Origin: Orrella marina
GTDB lineage: Bacteria > Pseudomonadota > Gammaproteobacteria > Burkholderiales > Burkholderiaceae_B
Length of the DNA: 64,000 nucleotides
Reading direction: 5' to 3'
Assembly: GCF_003058465.1 (NCBI RefSeq)
Contig: NZ_CP028901.1
Coordinates: 2,232,001-2,296,000 of the forward strand
Position numbers and translations under genes: made by a program. This document shows, piece after piece, positions 1-7,880 of this stretch. Under the pieces are notes generated by a model. The model was given only the letters and a program-made list of their open reading frames with translations. It ran no database searches and was not told the DNA's origin. The stretch's first letter is position 1. Each line of letters begins with the position of its first letter.

Positions 1-510
1 AATGCACTTCTGTTCGTGGTGGAAATGACTGCCGGTCTGATCGCCCAGTCCACCGGCCTGATTGGAGAATCCCTGGACAATTTTGCCGATGCGGCGGTGT
101 ACGGGCTTGCCCTTTATGCGGTTGGACATAGCGTGAAAATGCAGGTACGTGCCGCGCATCTTGCTGGTGTACTGCAACTGATCTTGGCTGTGGGCGTGCT
201 CGTAGAGGTGGTGAGACGCTTTGTATTCGGTAGTGAGCCTGAATCGCTGGTGATGATGGCTATCGCATTCGTCGCATTGATTGCCAATACCAGTTGTCTG
301 CTGCTCATATCCAAACATCGGGAAGGCGGGGCGCACATGAAGGCAAGCTGGATATTCTCGGCCAACGACGTGGTGATCAACCTGGGGGTCATCACCGCCG
401 GCGCCCTGGTCGCGTGGACCGGTTCCAATTATCCGGATCTGATTATCGGCACCATCGCGGGGGGCATTGTACTTAACGGTGCCAGACGCATTTTGGCGTT
501 GAAGGGTTAA
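1..510 (+). CDS. Cation diffusion facilitator (CDF/CzcD-like), 5' end outside the window
   Basis: This is the C-terminal part of a cation-efflux membrane protein; the reading frame is open to base 1, so the start codon lies upstream. The visible protein has the CDF pattern of a membrane helix with an acidic pair (ESLDNFADA) followed by several hydrophobic helices (about residues 45-70, 80-100 and 120-145). The cytoplasmic metal-binding tail of many CDF proteins is not seen, so it may be a short version. It ends 3 bp before lspA. A CDF gene beside lspA and an ISL3 transposase is the known cargo arrangement of ISPpu12, so I infer this gene is transposon cargo. Substrate metal is unknown. Confidence 0.8.
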   Translation, partial: NALLFVVEMTAGLIAQSTGLIGESLDNFADAAVYGLALYAVGHSVKMQVRAAHLAGVLQLILAVGVLVEVVRRFVFGSEPESLVMMAIAFVALIANTSCLLLISKHREGGAHMKASWIFSANDVVINLGVITAGALVAWTGSNYPDLIIGTIAGGIVLNGARRILALKG

Positions 511-513
511 ATA

Positions 514-1026
514 ATGCTCATTATTGGCAAAAAGCTCTCGCCGTATGCCCTATTGTCCATATCGGGCCTGCTGGCAGCGTCTGATCAGGCTGTAAAGTGG
601 CTGGTGCAGCAATCAATGGCCTATGGCGAGTATGTTTCGGTGACCCCGTTCTTTAACTGGGTGCACCTATGGAACACCGGTGCCGCATTCAGTCTTTTTG
701 CGAATGGTGGAGGCTGGCAGCGCTACTTTTTTATCGGAATCGCGGTAGTGGTCTCGATTTTTCTGATCAAGCTGATCCTTGAAAATCGTCATAAAGGAGA
801 AGCCATCGCTTACAGTCTTATCCTCGGTGGCGCCATGGGCAATCTGATTGACCGGGTCTTTCGCGGCTATGTTGTGGATTCCTTTGATTTCTATTGGCGA
901 GACTGGCATTGGCCGGCCTTCAACCTGGCTGATATTGCAATTGTCCTCGGTGCCTTACTTTTCGTTTCCAGCAGCTTGTTGGGTAAAAAAGCAAACACCA
1001 ATGCCGAGCCGGATGGATCTGACTGA
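514..1026 (+). CDS. lspA: Lipoprotein signal peptidase (signal peptidase II), transposon-borne copy
   Basis: This inner-membrane aspartyl protease removes the signal peptide from prolipoproteins after lipid attachment to the +1 cysteine. The 170-aa protein has the normal family length and four hydrophobic helices. The conserved blocks NTGAAFS, GGAMGNLIDR and FNLADIAI are intact; the Asp residues of the last two are the catalytic pair. It starts 3 bp after the CDF gene and ends 21 bp before the transposase gene, so it is probably cotranscribed with the CDF gene. It is likely an extra copy beside the chromosomal lspA, which is not in this window. Confidence 0.93.
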   Translation: MLIIGKKLSPYALLSISGLLAASDQAVKWLVQQSMAYGEYVSVTPFFNWVHLWNTGAAFSLFANGGGWQRYFFIGIAVVVSIFLIKLILENRHKGEAIAYSLILGGAMGNLIDRVFRGYVVDSFDFYWRDWHWPAFNLADIAIVLGALLFVSSSLLGKKANTNAEPDGSD

Positions 1027-1047
1027 CACCTACGCCTATACAACACC

Positions 1048-2337
1048 ATGACCGAACTTCCCGGCAACATCCTTCACCTGCCGCAATACCAAGTACTGGG
1101 CTGCAAATCAACCGACGACGAAATGCACTTCCAGGTGGACGTGCCCGATCCCATCGCCTGCGAGGAATGCGTCGTGCAGGGTGAGTTCGTACGGTTCGGC
1201 AAGCGTGACGTTCCCTATCGTGATCTGCCCATCCACGGCAAGCGGGTCACTCTCTGGGTGGTCCGCCGCCGATACACCTGCCGGGCCTGCAAGACAACAT
1301 TCAGGCCCCAGCTACCGGAGATGGTGGACGGATTCCGTATGACACTGCGGCTGCATGAGTACGTGGAGAAGGAATCCTTCAACCACCCCTACACCTTTGT
1401 GGCGGCACAGACCGGCCTGGACGAGAAGACGGTGCGCGACATCTTCAACGCCCGCGCCGAGTTCCTGGGGCGCTGGCACCGCTTCGAGACGCCCCGCATC
1501 CTGGGCATTGACGAGCTATACCTGAACAAGCGCTACCGCTGCATTCTGACCAACATTGAGGAGCGAACCCTGCTCGACCTGCTGGCCACCCGCCGCCAGG
1601 ACGTGGTGACCAACTACCTGATGAAGCTGAAAGACCGGCAGAAGGTCGAGATCGTCAGCATGGACATGTGGAACCCCTACCGGGCAGCGGTCAAGGCTGT
1701 GCTGCCCCAGGCCCGTATCGTGGTCGATAAGTTCCATGTGGTGCGCATGGCCAACGATGCCCTAGAGAGAGTGCGCAAGGGCCTCAGAAAGGAGCTGAAA
1801 CCGTCCCAGAGCCGGACTCTCAAGGGAGACCGGAAAATCCTGCTGAAACGCGCTCACGAAGTCTCAGACCGGGAGCGCCTCATCATGGAGACCTGGACAG
1901 GCGCGTTCCCGCAACTGCTGGCCGCCTACGAGCACAAGGAGCGCTTCTACGGCATCTGGGACGCCACCACACGGCTCCAGGCAGAAGCCGCCCTGGACGA
2001 GTGGATAGCCACCATCCCGAAGGGCCAAAAGGAAGTCTGGAGCGATCTGGTCAGGGCAGTGGGAAACTGGCGCGAAGAGACCATGACCTACTTCGAGACG
2101 GACATGCCCGTCACCAACGCTTACACGGAGTCCATCAACCGACTGGCCAAGGACAAGAACCGTGAAGGGCGCGGTTACTCCTTCGAGGTGATGCGGGCAC
2201 GAATGCTCTACACCACGAAGCACAAGAAGAAGGCACCGACTGCGAAGGTCTCTCCTTTCTACAAGAAAACCATCGGTTACGGACTGCCGGACTTCGCAGA
2301 GGAACTCAACTACGGAGTCGATCTATCAACCATCTGA
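1048..2337 (+). CDS. tnpA: ISL3-family transposase
   Basis: The 429-aa protein is a full-length ISL3 transposase. The N-terminus has two zinc-finger-like cysteine pairs (CEEC near residue 38 and CRAC near 77), followed by a helix-turn-helix region. The DDE catalytic core is visible: Asp in ILGIDELYLN, Asp in SMDMWNPYR and Glu in TNAYTESINRL. The frame is intact, so the element may still be mobile if its left end is complete. The stop codon lies about 58 bp before the inferred right terminus of the element. Confidence 0.92.
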   Translation: MTELPGNILHLPQYQVLGCKSTDDEMHFQVDVPDPIACEECVVQGEFVRFGKRDVPYRDLPIHGKRVTLWVVRRRYTCRACKTTFRPQLPEMVDGFRMTLRLHEYVEKESFNHPYTFVAAQTGLDEKTVRDIFNARAEFLGRWHRFETPRILGIDELYLNKRYRCILTNIEERTLLDLLATRRQDVVTNYLMKLKDRQKVEIVSMDMWNPYRAAVKAVLPQARIVVDKFHVVRMANDALERVRKGLRKELKPSQSRTLKGDRKILLKRAHEVSDRERLIMETWTGAFPQLLAAYEHKERFYGIWDATTRLQAEAALDEWIATIPKGQKEVWSDLVRAVGNWREETMTYFETDMPVTNAYTESINRLAKDKNREGRGYSFEVMRARMLYTTKHKKKAPTAKVSPFYKKTIGYGLPDFAEELNYGVDLSTI

Positions 2338-2408
2338 GGGTGGTATCAGATTGATGGGGTGAAGGTGCCCCATCAACCATTAAATCCGTATACCCAAACT
2401 TTATCGCT

Positions 2409-3323
2409 ATGAAGTCGCCTGTCCACCTGAACGCCTTGCGGGCATTTGAAGCCAGCGCCCGCCACCAAAGCTTTTCCGCAGCAGCGGCTGAACTGAACGT
2501 CACGCCGGCAGCCGTGGGCCAACTCGTGCGCACGCTGGAAGACTGGCTGGGTACGCCGCTGTTCGTGCGGGTCAACAGCGGGAGGGCTCGGCTGAGCCCG
2601 ACCGAGATGGCTGAACGTGCGTTGCCAGACATCCGGGCCGGTTTCGACCGGCTGGCGCTAGGCATGGAACGGCTACAAGAGGGATCAACCAGCGAGGTGC
2701 TCACCGTGACGGTCAGCCCGGCATTCGCCGCTAAGTGGCTGCTGCCGCGGATAGATCGATTCCAGACAGCTTGTCCGGACATCGACGTGCGCTTGGACAC
2801 CAATCACAAATCGGTGGACTTCATAGCCCAGCGCATCGATATCGGCGTGCGCTACGGCATGGGGGACTGGCCGGGCCTGAAGGCCGACAAGCTCATGGAT
2901 GAAGAGGCTTTTCCCGTATGCTCCCCTGAGCTGCTGCGTCAGCGCAGGCAACTACGAAAGCCAGGTGATCTAATTCGCGAAACACTTATCCATGACTTGA
3001 CGATGGCCGGCCATTCGGGCTTCCCGACCTGGGAGGAGTGGATGAAGAAAGCCGGAGTTAGTGACACAGCAACGATCCGTCGCGGCATGCAGATCAATAA
3101 TTCTGCAGCCGTGCTGCAGGCAGCTATTGAGGGGCATGGCATCGCGCTCGCACGCAGTATCATGGCCCGCGACGATCTGTCGAGCGGGCGCCTGGTGAGG
3201 CTATTCCCTGACATCAGCTTTGCGTTGAATGTGTCTTATTACATCGTTTACAGGCCCGAATGCGCCAATCTGCCCAGATTAGCGGCATTCAGGGAATGGT
3301 TAATCACTGAGGCGGATGACTAA
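2409..3323 (+). CDS. LysR-family regulator, TraR-like gene of a Tn4371-type ICE
   Basis: The 304-aa protein has an N-terminal winged helix-turn-helix (residues 6-65; LNALRAFEASARHQSFSAAA) and a periplasmic-binding-like effector domain (about 95-295), as in GcvA-like LysR regulators. Tn4371-family ICEs carry a LysR gene, traR, beside the transfer genes; the adjacent relaxase supports that identity, but the effector and target are unknown. It converges on the relaxase gene, with only 14 bp between the two stop codons. An ISL3 transposon ends 13 bp upstream of the start codon, so any native promoter has been displaced. Confidence 0.8.
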   Translation: MKSPVHLNALRAFEASARHQSFSAAAAELNVTPAAVGQLVRTLEDWLGTPLFVRVNSGRARLSPTEMAERALPDIRAGFDRLALGMERLQEGSTSEVLTVTVSPAFAAKWLLPRIDRFQTACPDIDVRLDTNHKSVDFIAQRIDIGVRYGMGDWPGLKADKLMDEEAFPVCSPELLRQRRQLRKPGDLIRETLIHDLTMAGHSGFPTWEEWMKKAGVSDTATIRRGMQINNSAAVLQAAIEGHGIALARSIMARDDLSSGRLVRLFPDISFALNVSYYIVYRPECANLPRLAAFREWLITEADD

Positions 3324-3337
3324 TCACAAAGTAAACT

Positions 3338-5341
3338 TCAAACGGAAGGGCTTCGCTGTCGCCCAATCTCCCATGACACCCTACCGCCATTCACTGTTGC
3401 AGCGACCTGCTGGCCCAGCCGCTGCTCGATCACCGGTCGCCACGGCACCAGCGAGAAGCCCATGCCGTCGTCCAGCATCGCATAGCGTCCGCTGGCAAGC
3501 ATGACAGAGCGCCGGTAGATGCCAGCCACGCGTTGTCCGTCTGCCGTCGGTCGGTGCTCCAAGCCAGTGTCAGCGGCGATGTCCTTGGCCACCTGCGCCA
3601 GTTCCCGATTACGTAGCGTCCCCAGCAGGTCCCGGGAGAGGATCACACGTTGCCCGCGCCGCTGAGCCAGCCCCTGTTCTTCAAGGAAATCAGCGCGCTG
3701 CTGCATGGCTTGTTTGGCCTCGCCACCAAAGCCCACATCGCCCAACCCCTTGCCGCCGCCGATCAATTGCTGGTCAAGCCAGGTGGCCCCGATGACGCGG
3801 GCCTGCCGTTCAATCGGCAGGTGCGATTTCAGTTCCACCGCCACACCACCCAATCGTTGCACGTCGTACTGGCGACCTTGTTCGGGCAGATCGCCCGGCA
3901 CTTTCCATAGTCCTTCGGCAACGCGTTCCACGATGCCAGCTCGGCGCAAGGCTTCCAGCCGGCGAACGTGAGATGCGACCACTTCCTGAGGGTAGCGTCC
4001 CGCCTTGGCTCGGCCTTGTTCAATCGCCAGATGATGATCCGTGCGGTACAAGCCATCGCTTGCCAGTGTCGCGATGTTGCGGTCGGCAGCCCGGATATCA
4101 GCGGAACCCTTCACTTCCACCACCGCACCGGTCGGATAGTTGGCCGGTTCGTCACGCGCATTGAGCGCAACATAGTACGCTTTGCCATCCACGCCGTCGA
4201 TCACCAGATAGCCCCGGTCGTGCAGCTCATCATCCAGCCCCTTCGCGGCCACGCGCCCGACGATGGTGCGGCCACCTCCATCGCCACCTTGGCCCGGCTC
4301 GAACACGGCAAGTTCGCGTTGTTTTCCGCTCATGGCCCGCTGCATGGTGCGGATGATGTCGCCCCGCTCGCCCAGGGCGTGCAAGGTTTTTTCGGCGTCG
4401 GTGTGCATGACCCAGGTGCCGGGCTGTATTTCGTCGGCCAGCCCCAGGTGCTGCAAGCGTTGCAGGCGACCGATCAGCAGCAGGCGCTGGCGTTGCAAAG
4501 TCGGCGCATTAAAGCGCTGGATATGCACCCGGCCATCCTCGCCGATCTCACGTTGCAGGGTGCGGTCCAGGCTCGTCCACCGTTCCTGTTCCACTTCGCG
4601 TTGCATGGTCTGCTGGATCTCCAGCTCGGTGCGTGGCCCCAGCCATTCGGTCGCCAGTTCAGATGCGCGATGACGCAAACCCTGGGCGATGTAATCGCCC
4701 GCGATGATCAGGTCTTGGCCGGTGTCGTCACGTCCGCGCACGATCAGGTGGGTATGGGGATTGTCGGTATTCCAGTGATCCACCGCCACCCAGTCCAGGC
4801 GCGTGCCAAGGTCAGCTTCCATGCGGTTCACCAGATGCCGGGTGTAGGTGCGCAAGTCATCCAGTTCAGCACCGTCCTCTGGGGAAACGATGAAGCGGAA
4901 ATGGTGTCTATCCTCGGCGCAGCGTTCCTTGAAGGCATCCAGATCGGCGACGTCCGTCTGTGGCCCATAGGCTTGGCCTGGCTCGCCATCGCGGCCCGCG
5001 CCGTCACGCTCGATGTAGCGTAGGTGCTTGGCAAGCGACTGGGGGCTGGCACGTTGCTGATTCACCAGCAGCGTCTTGATGGCCACCCGTCGCGAGAATG
5101 GCGTGAGGTTCGCCCCTGCGAAACGCGCCGCCGTATGGCCGCGCCCCAGACGTGCGCCGGGACGCTGGCCAGCGCGCGCGCTGCGGCCACCGGCGGCGGA
5201 ATGGCGCATGAAGGACTTGCCGCCGCTGGCCTTGCTGGTCTGCTTGAGCACCTTGGAAATAAAACCTTGGCCTTGACCCTTGCCCCGGTTCTTCGGGGCG
5301 CTGGGACGCACCCGGAAAGCATCATCGCGGCGGTCGCTCAT
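3338..5341 (-). CDS. Relaxase/mobilization nuclease (VirD2-like, DUF3363 type)
   Basis: This enzyme should nick the element at oriT and pilot the strand during conjugation. The 667-aa protein opens with a basic, low-complexity leader, followed by the relaxase domain (about residues 80-290). It contains the metal-binding histidine motif in NTDNPHTHLIVRG and a candidate nicking tyrosine in HLRYIERDG. The C-terminal half fits the DUF3363 region typical of Tn4371 RlxS. I chose ATG at 5341 (MSDRRDDAF); the frame stays open to 5713, but that extension is compositionally odd and covers the likely oriT. It follows traF after a 484-bp gap. Confidence 0.85.
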   Translation of the reverse strand: MSDRRDDAFRVRPSAPKNRGKGQGQGFISKVLKQTSKASGGKSFMRHSAAGGRSARAGQRPGARLGRGHTAARFAGANLTPFSRRVAIKTLLVNQQRASPQSLAKHLRYIERDGAGRDGEPGQAYGPQTDVADLDAFKERCAEDRHHFRFIVSPEDGAELDDLRTYTRHLVNRMEADLGTRLDWVAVDHWNTDNPHTHLIVRGRDDTGQDLIIAGDYIAQGLRHRASELATEWLGPRTELEIQQTMQREVEQERWTSLDRTLQREIGEDGRVHIQRFNAPTLQRQRLLLIGRLQRLQHLGLADEIQPGTWVMHTDAEKTLHALGERGDIIRTMQRAMSGKQRELAVFEPGQGGDGGGRTIVGRVAAKGLDDELHDRGYLVIDGVDGKAYYVALNARDEPANYPTGAVVEVKGSADIRAADRNIATLASDGLYRTDHHLAIEQGRAKAGRYPQEVVASHVRRLEALRRAGIVERVAEGLWKVPGDLPEQGRQYDVQRLGGVAVELKSHLPIERQARVIGATWLDQQLIGGGKGLGDVGFGGEAKQAMQQRADFLEEQGLAQRRGQRVILSRDLLGTLRNRELAQVAKDIAADTGLEHRPTADGQRVAGIYRRSVMLASGRYAMLDDGMGFSLVPWRPVIEQRLGQQVAATVNGGRVSWEIGRQRSPSV

Positions 5342-5437
5342 GGCTACGCTCTCTATAAGTTCTGAATGCAGTTGTGGCGTAGCCGGTCGTGTGGAGCACG
5401 CGGCCAGCCCCGTCTTGGCGCGGGAATCACGCCCCCA

Positions 5438-5468
5438 GCGGCACGGCGGCAACGCCGCATCGTGCCGC
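5438..5468. repeat. GC-rich inverted repeat upstream of relaxase (oriT candidate)
   Basis: GCGGCACG (5438-5445) pairs exactly with CGTGCCGC (5461-5468), and inside it GCGGC (5446-5450) pairs with GCCGC (5454-5458), leaving a two-base bulge and a three-base loop. Such hairpins commonly flank relaxase nick sites, but a regulatory or terminator role is possible. Confidence 0.4.
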
Positions 5469-5772
5469 GCCACCCCCATGTGCAGACTGGCTTTGCGGGC
5501 GTCTGGGTGCCGCCCCCTTTTGTCTTGCCTTCCGCCTTTACCTGTCGCTTTCGCTCCCGGCGTCGGCGGCCCGGTGGCACTGCAGCATGGGCAGTCAGCG
5601 CACCGGCGAGCGCGCCGATGGACGCGCCAGAGGCCGCAGGCCAAGCACGTTCGAGGCACGGCTCCTGCACGTGGGACGGCTGAGCGGGACGCCTTGCTGT
5701 GTGCAAAGTCCATTGCATAGGATTGGCCTCAGCACGGCAGACGCAACGACGCGCCGGCAGCCCCAAGGAAGA

Positions 5773-5791
5773 CACGCCTGATAGCACGATG
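5773..5791 (-). repeat. Solitary copy of the RepA iteron motif
   Basis: CACGCCTGATAGCACGAT is shared exactly with the first iteron in the parA-repA gap at 8094. It stands alone between traF and the relaxase gene. It may let RepA, or another element-encoded protein, bind near the transfer origin. Confidence 0.5.
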
Positions 5792-5825
5792 ACATGCAGC
5801 GCGACGTGCATTGAGTCGGCGGCCT

Positions 5826-6425
5826 TCATGGCTGCACCTCATGCCAGACCGGGTGCGCGATGCCGATCACGGCGGCTACGCTGACCGGGCCAAAATAGCG
5901 GCTGTCGAATGAGGCCGGATTCGTAGCGCTCAACAGGAACAGTTCGGCCGCCATCAATGGCCGGCACTGCGGCCAGAACGGCAACGGACGCCCCAGCCGG
6001 TCGGCAGACAGCACGGCGGCCACCGGCACGCCGTCGATGCGCACCTGACCGGCCACGATGCAGACGTGTTGCGGCGCGACCGCGCCCACACGTTTGAGCA
6101 GCGGAATGTGTGCGGGCAGATAGCCGCGCTGCGCGGCCAGTGCAGCGGCGTCGGCAGGCAATCGGGTCAGGACGATGCTGCCCACGGACAAGGAACGTGG
6201 CAGTGAGGTGGCCCCTTGTTCAAGCGGCTGCACGCGATACCAGCCGACCGCCACACTGTCGGACGGATTGTAGATCAGGCGCGGCAGCGACGGCACAAAA
6301 GCCGTCCAGGCCAGCGCCGCGAGGCCGACGGCGGCGAAGCCCGCCAGCACGATGCGGGCGCGCAAGCGCGAACGAGGATGCCGCCTGGCCCCAGCAGCCT
6401 GATTGAGCATGGTAATCGGTGTCAT
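5826..6425 (-). CDS. traF: TraF, S26-family signal-peptidase-like conjugation protein
   Basis: The 199-aa protein has an N-terminal transmembrane anchor (about residues 25-45) and an S26 peptidase fold. The nucleophile serine is in NPSDSVAVGWY and the general-base lysine in PLLKRVGAV. In RP4-type systems TraF processes and cyclises the pilin; here the pilin (trbC) would lie outside the window. Its ATG overlaps the DUF2840 stop codon by 4 bp, showing translational coupling within the parA-to-traF run. Confidence 0.85.
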   Translation of the reverse strand: MTPITMLNQAAGARRHPRSRLRARIVLAGFAAVGLAALAWTAFVPSLPRLIYNPSDSVAVGWYRVQPLEQGATSLPRSLSVGSIVLTRLPADAAALAAQRGYLPAHIPLLKRVGAVAPQHVCIVAGQVRIDGVPVAAVLSADRLGRPLPFWPQCRPLMAAELFLLSATNPASFDSRYFGPVSVAAVIGIAHPVWHEVQP

Positions 6426-6964
6426 GAAAAGCTTCTCCCGACCAGCCAGGCGGCGTGCCGTTCGGCGGTGTAATCGGGCAACGGCTGACGCGCCGCCAGC
6501 CGATTGGCGAGCGTGCGCCAGTACGCGGGCGAGACGGCGGCGGGAGCAATACCCAGTAACTCGATGGCATCCATGCGTTGCAGCACAGAACGGACGGAAT
6601 GATGGCCTTCAACGTGCAGCAACAGGCGCGCACCCGGCTGCACGCCGGGGATGCGCTGCGCCGCGTCCAGCGGTGTGCAAGCCTGCATCACCATCAGCTG
6701 CCAGCGCACCGTGCCGTAGTCATTGGCTTGCCAGCGAATACGGCACAGCACCGCGCCCGGCAGAAACACCGCCCAGCGCCGCCAGCGGTCCAACCGCAGC
6801 GTGTGTGCCGGTTCACCAAAACGCAGGTAAAGATTGAAATGGGGTTCGATTGTGGCCAGTGCCACCCGCGTCAACGGTGCGCGGTTAGCGTGAAGGGCAA
6901 GCGCGGCGGAGGGCGGCAGTGATGCCGCCGTGGCCGCACCAGCAGGCGAAACAAAGCGATTCAT
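6422..6964 (-). CDS. DUF2840 domain protein of conjugative element
   Basis: This 180-aa protein matches the DUF2840 family by its tract around LYLRFGEPAHTLRLDRWRR and its position between a partition gene and traF, the arrangement in Tn4371-like ICEs. No enzymatic motif or membrane segment is apparent, and the role is unknown; the context suggests help in transfer or pilus processing. ATGA overlaps link it to both neighbours (start at 6964 overlaps the upstream stop, stop at 6422 overlaps the traF start). Confidence 0.75.
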   Translation of the reverse strand: MNRFVSPAGAATAASLPPSAALALHANRAPLTRVALATIEPHFNLYLRFGEPAHTLRLDRWRRWAVFLPGAVLCRIRWQANDYGTVRWQLMVMQACTPLDAAQRIPGVQPGARLLLHVEGHHSVRSVLQRMDAIELLGIAPAAVSPAYWRTLANRLAARQPLPDYTAERHAAWLVGRSFS

Positions 6965-7245
6965 GGCGTGTCCTTTTTGCGAGGATCTGGAAACTCCCTT
7001 TCCAGCAGACCGCGCAGCAGCTCGGCCACAGTCACGCCTTGCGTGAAGGCCGATACCTTGATGCGCGCCCGCAGGGCGGGGGTAATGTCCAGCGTCAGAC
7101 GAGCGGTGTAGAGATCACCCTTGTTCAGCGCTTCAGCGTCGCCCTGACGAATCCACGCTTCAGCGTGCGGGTTCGCGGGCGGACGCGCACCAATGCCCAC
7201 GCGCTTGGCTGGACGTTTGCTGTTCAGTGGCAGCTTGGCTGTCAT
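6961..7245 (-). CDS. Small partition-associated protein, probable ribbon-helix-helix
   Basis: The 94-aa protein has a basic N-terminus and a C-terminal half (YTARLTLDITPALRARIKVS onward) with the strand-helix-helix pattern of Arc/CopG proteins. It directly follows parA, overlapping its stop codon by 4 bp, so it is a good candidate for the DNA-binding partner in partition. This is inference from position and secondary-structure pattern. I chose ATG at 7245 rather than GTG at 7254 because of the ATGA overlap. Confidence 0.7.
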   Translation of the reverse strand: MTAKLPLNSKRPAKRVGIGARPPANPHAEAWIRQGDAEALNKGDLYTARLTLDITPALRARIKVSAFTQGVTVAELLRGLLEREFPDPRKKDTP

Positions 7246-7880
7246 GTCGGCCACCGCAACAGTTCATCGACCAGCGCGGTGATCTCACGCGCCGCCGCGC
7301 TATCGGGCGCCGTTTCACGTGCCAGCCGCCCGGCGGCCACGCTGTCGGCAAAGACGATCCGCTGGCGAACCTCGGCGCGCAGCGCCGGCAGCGGCTGCTC
7401 GGCCAGCGCCCGACGGGCTTCGCGTCCGATCACCGTGGTGCTGACCCGCCGGTTGATGACAAAGGCCGCTTGCAACGCAGGCCGGAACACCTGGGCCTCG
7501 CGGACCAGCGCCACCATCTCGGCGCTGGCCCACAAGTCATAGGGGCTGGGTTGCACAGGAATCAGCACGTAATCGGCTGCCAGCAGCGCGGAGCGCGCCA
7601 AGGCGGCGATTCTGGGCGGGCCATCAATGACCACGTGATCGGCCCGCCTGGCGAGTTCCGGCGCTTCCTGATGCAGCGTTTCACGTGCCAGGACCACGGC
7701 ACTGAACAGCCGTGGCAAGCCTTGCTGGCTTCTGCGCTGTGTCCAGTCCAGTGAAGACCCCTGCGGGTCGGCATCCAGCAGAATGACCTGCTGACCGCGC
7801 AGCGCGAGTTCTCCGGCGATGTGGGTGGCCAGCGTGGTCTTGCCCACGCCTCCTTTCTGATTGAGCAAGGCAACGATCAT
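7242..7880 (-). CDS. parA: ParA-family partition ATPase
   Basis: The 212-aa protein is a small ParA of the plasmid/ICE type without an N-terminal DNA-binding domain. It begins with the deviant Walker A motif (NQKGGVGKTTLATH) and has the switch region LLDADPQGSS and the strand VVIDGPPRI. It should form nucleoid-bound ATP-dependent gradients that position the element with a centromere-binding partner, probably the next gene. The 313 bp upstream hold the inferred replication origin. Confidence 0.92.
   Translation of the reverse strand: MIVALLNQKGGVGKTTLATHIAGELALRGQQVILLDADPQGSSLDWTQRRSQQGLPRLFSAVVLARETLHQEAPELARRADHVVIDGPPRIAALARSALLAADYVLIPVQPSPYDLWASAEMVALVREAQVFRPALQAAFVINRRVSTTVIGREARRALAEQPLPALRAEVRQRIVFADSVAAGRLARETAPDSAAAREITALVDELLRWPT

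Larger units (their letters stand above)
1..2395 (+). mobile_element. ISPpu12-like ISL3-family transposon, left end outside the window
   Basis: The order CDF transporter, lspA, ISL3 transposase on one strand matches the cargo-carrying element ISPpu12 as I remember it. The right end is placed at 2372-2395, a 24-bp sequence whose complement begins GGGTATACGG, resembling ISL3-type terminal repeats. It is followed by AAACTTTA (2396-2403), a plausible AT-rich 8-bp target duplication, but the left end is outside the window so neither repeat nor duplication can be confirmed. The element stops 13 bp before the LysR start codon. Confidence 0.7.
5342..5825. other. Gap between traF and relaxase: candidate oriT region
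   Basis: No convincing gene lies in these 484 bp, although GC-rich open frames run through them. The stretch holds a strong inverted repeat (5438-5468) and one copy of the RepA-iteron motif (5773-5791). Placement immediately upstream of the relaxase gene is the usual position of an origin of transfer, so I infer oriT here. No nick site can be recognised by eye. Confidence 0.4.

Noticed and set aside
3968..5023. 351-codon plus-strand open frame inside the relaxase gene
   Set aside because: It is antisense to a well-supported gene in GC-rich DNA with no independent motif.
5342..5713. N-terminal extension of the relaxase frame (to 791 aa)
   Set aside because: The extension is GC-driven, unlike known relaxase N-termini, and would cover the hairpin and likely oriT; MSDRRDDAF at 5341 is the natural start.
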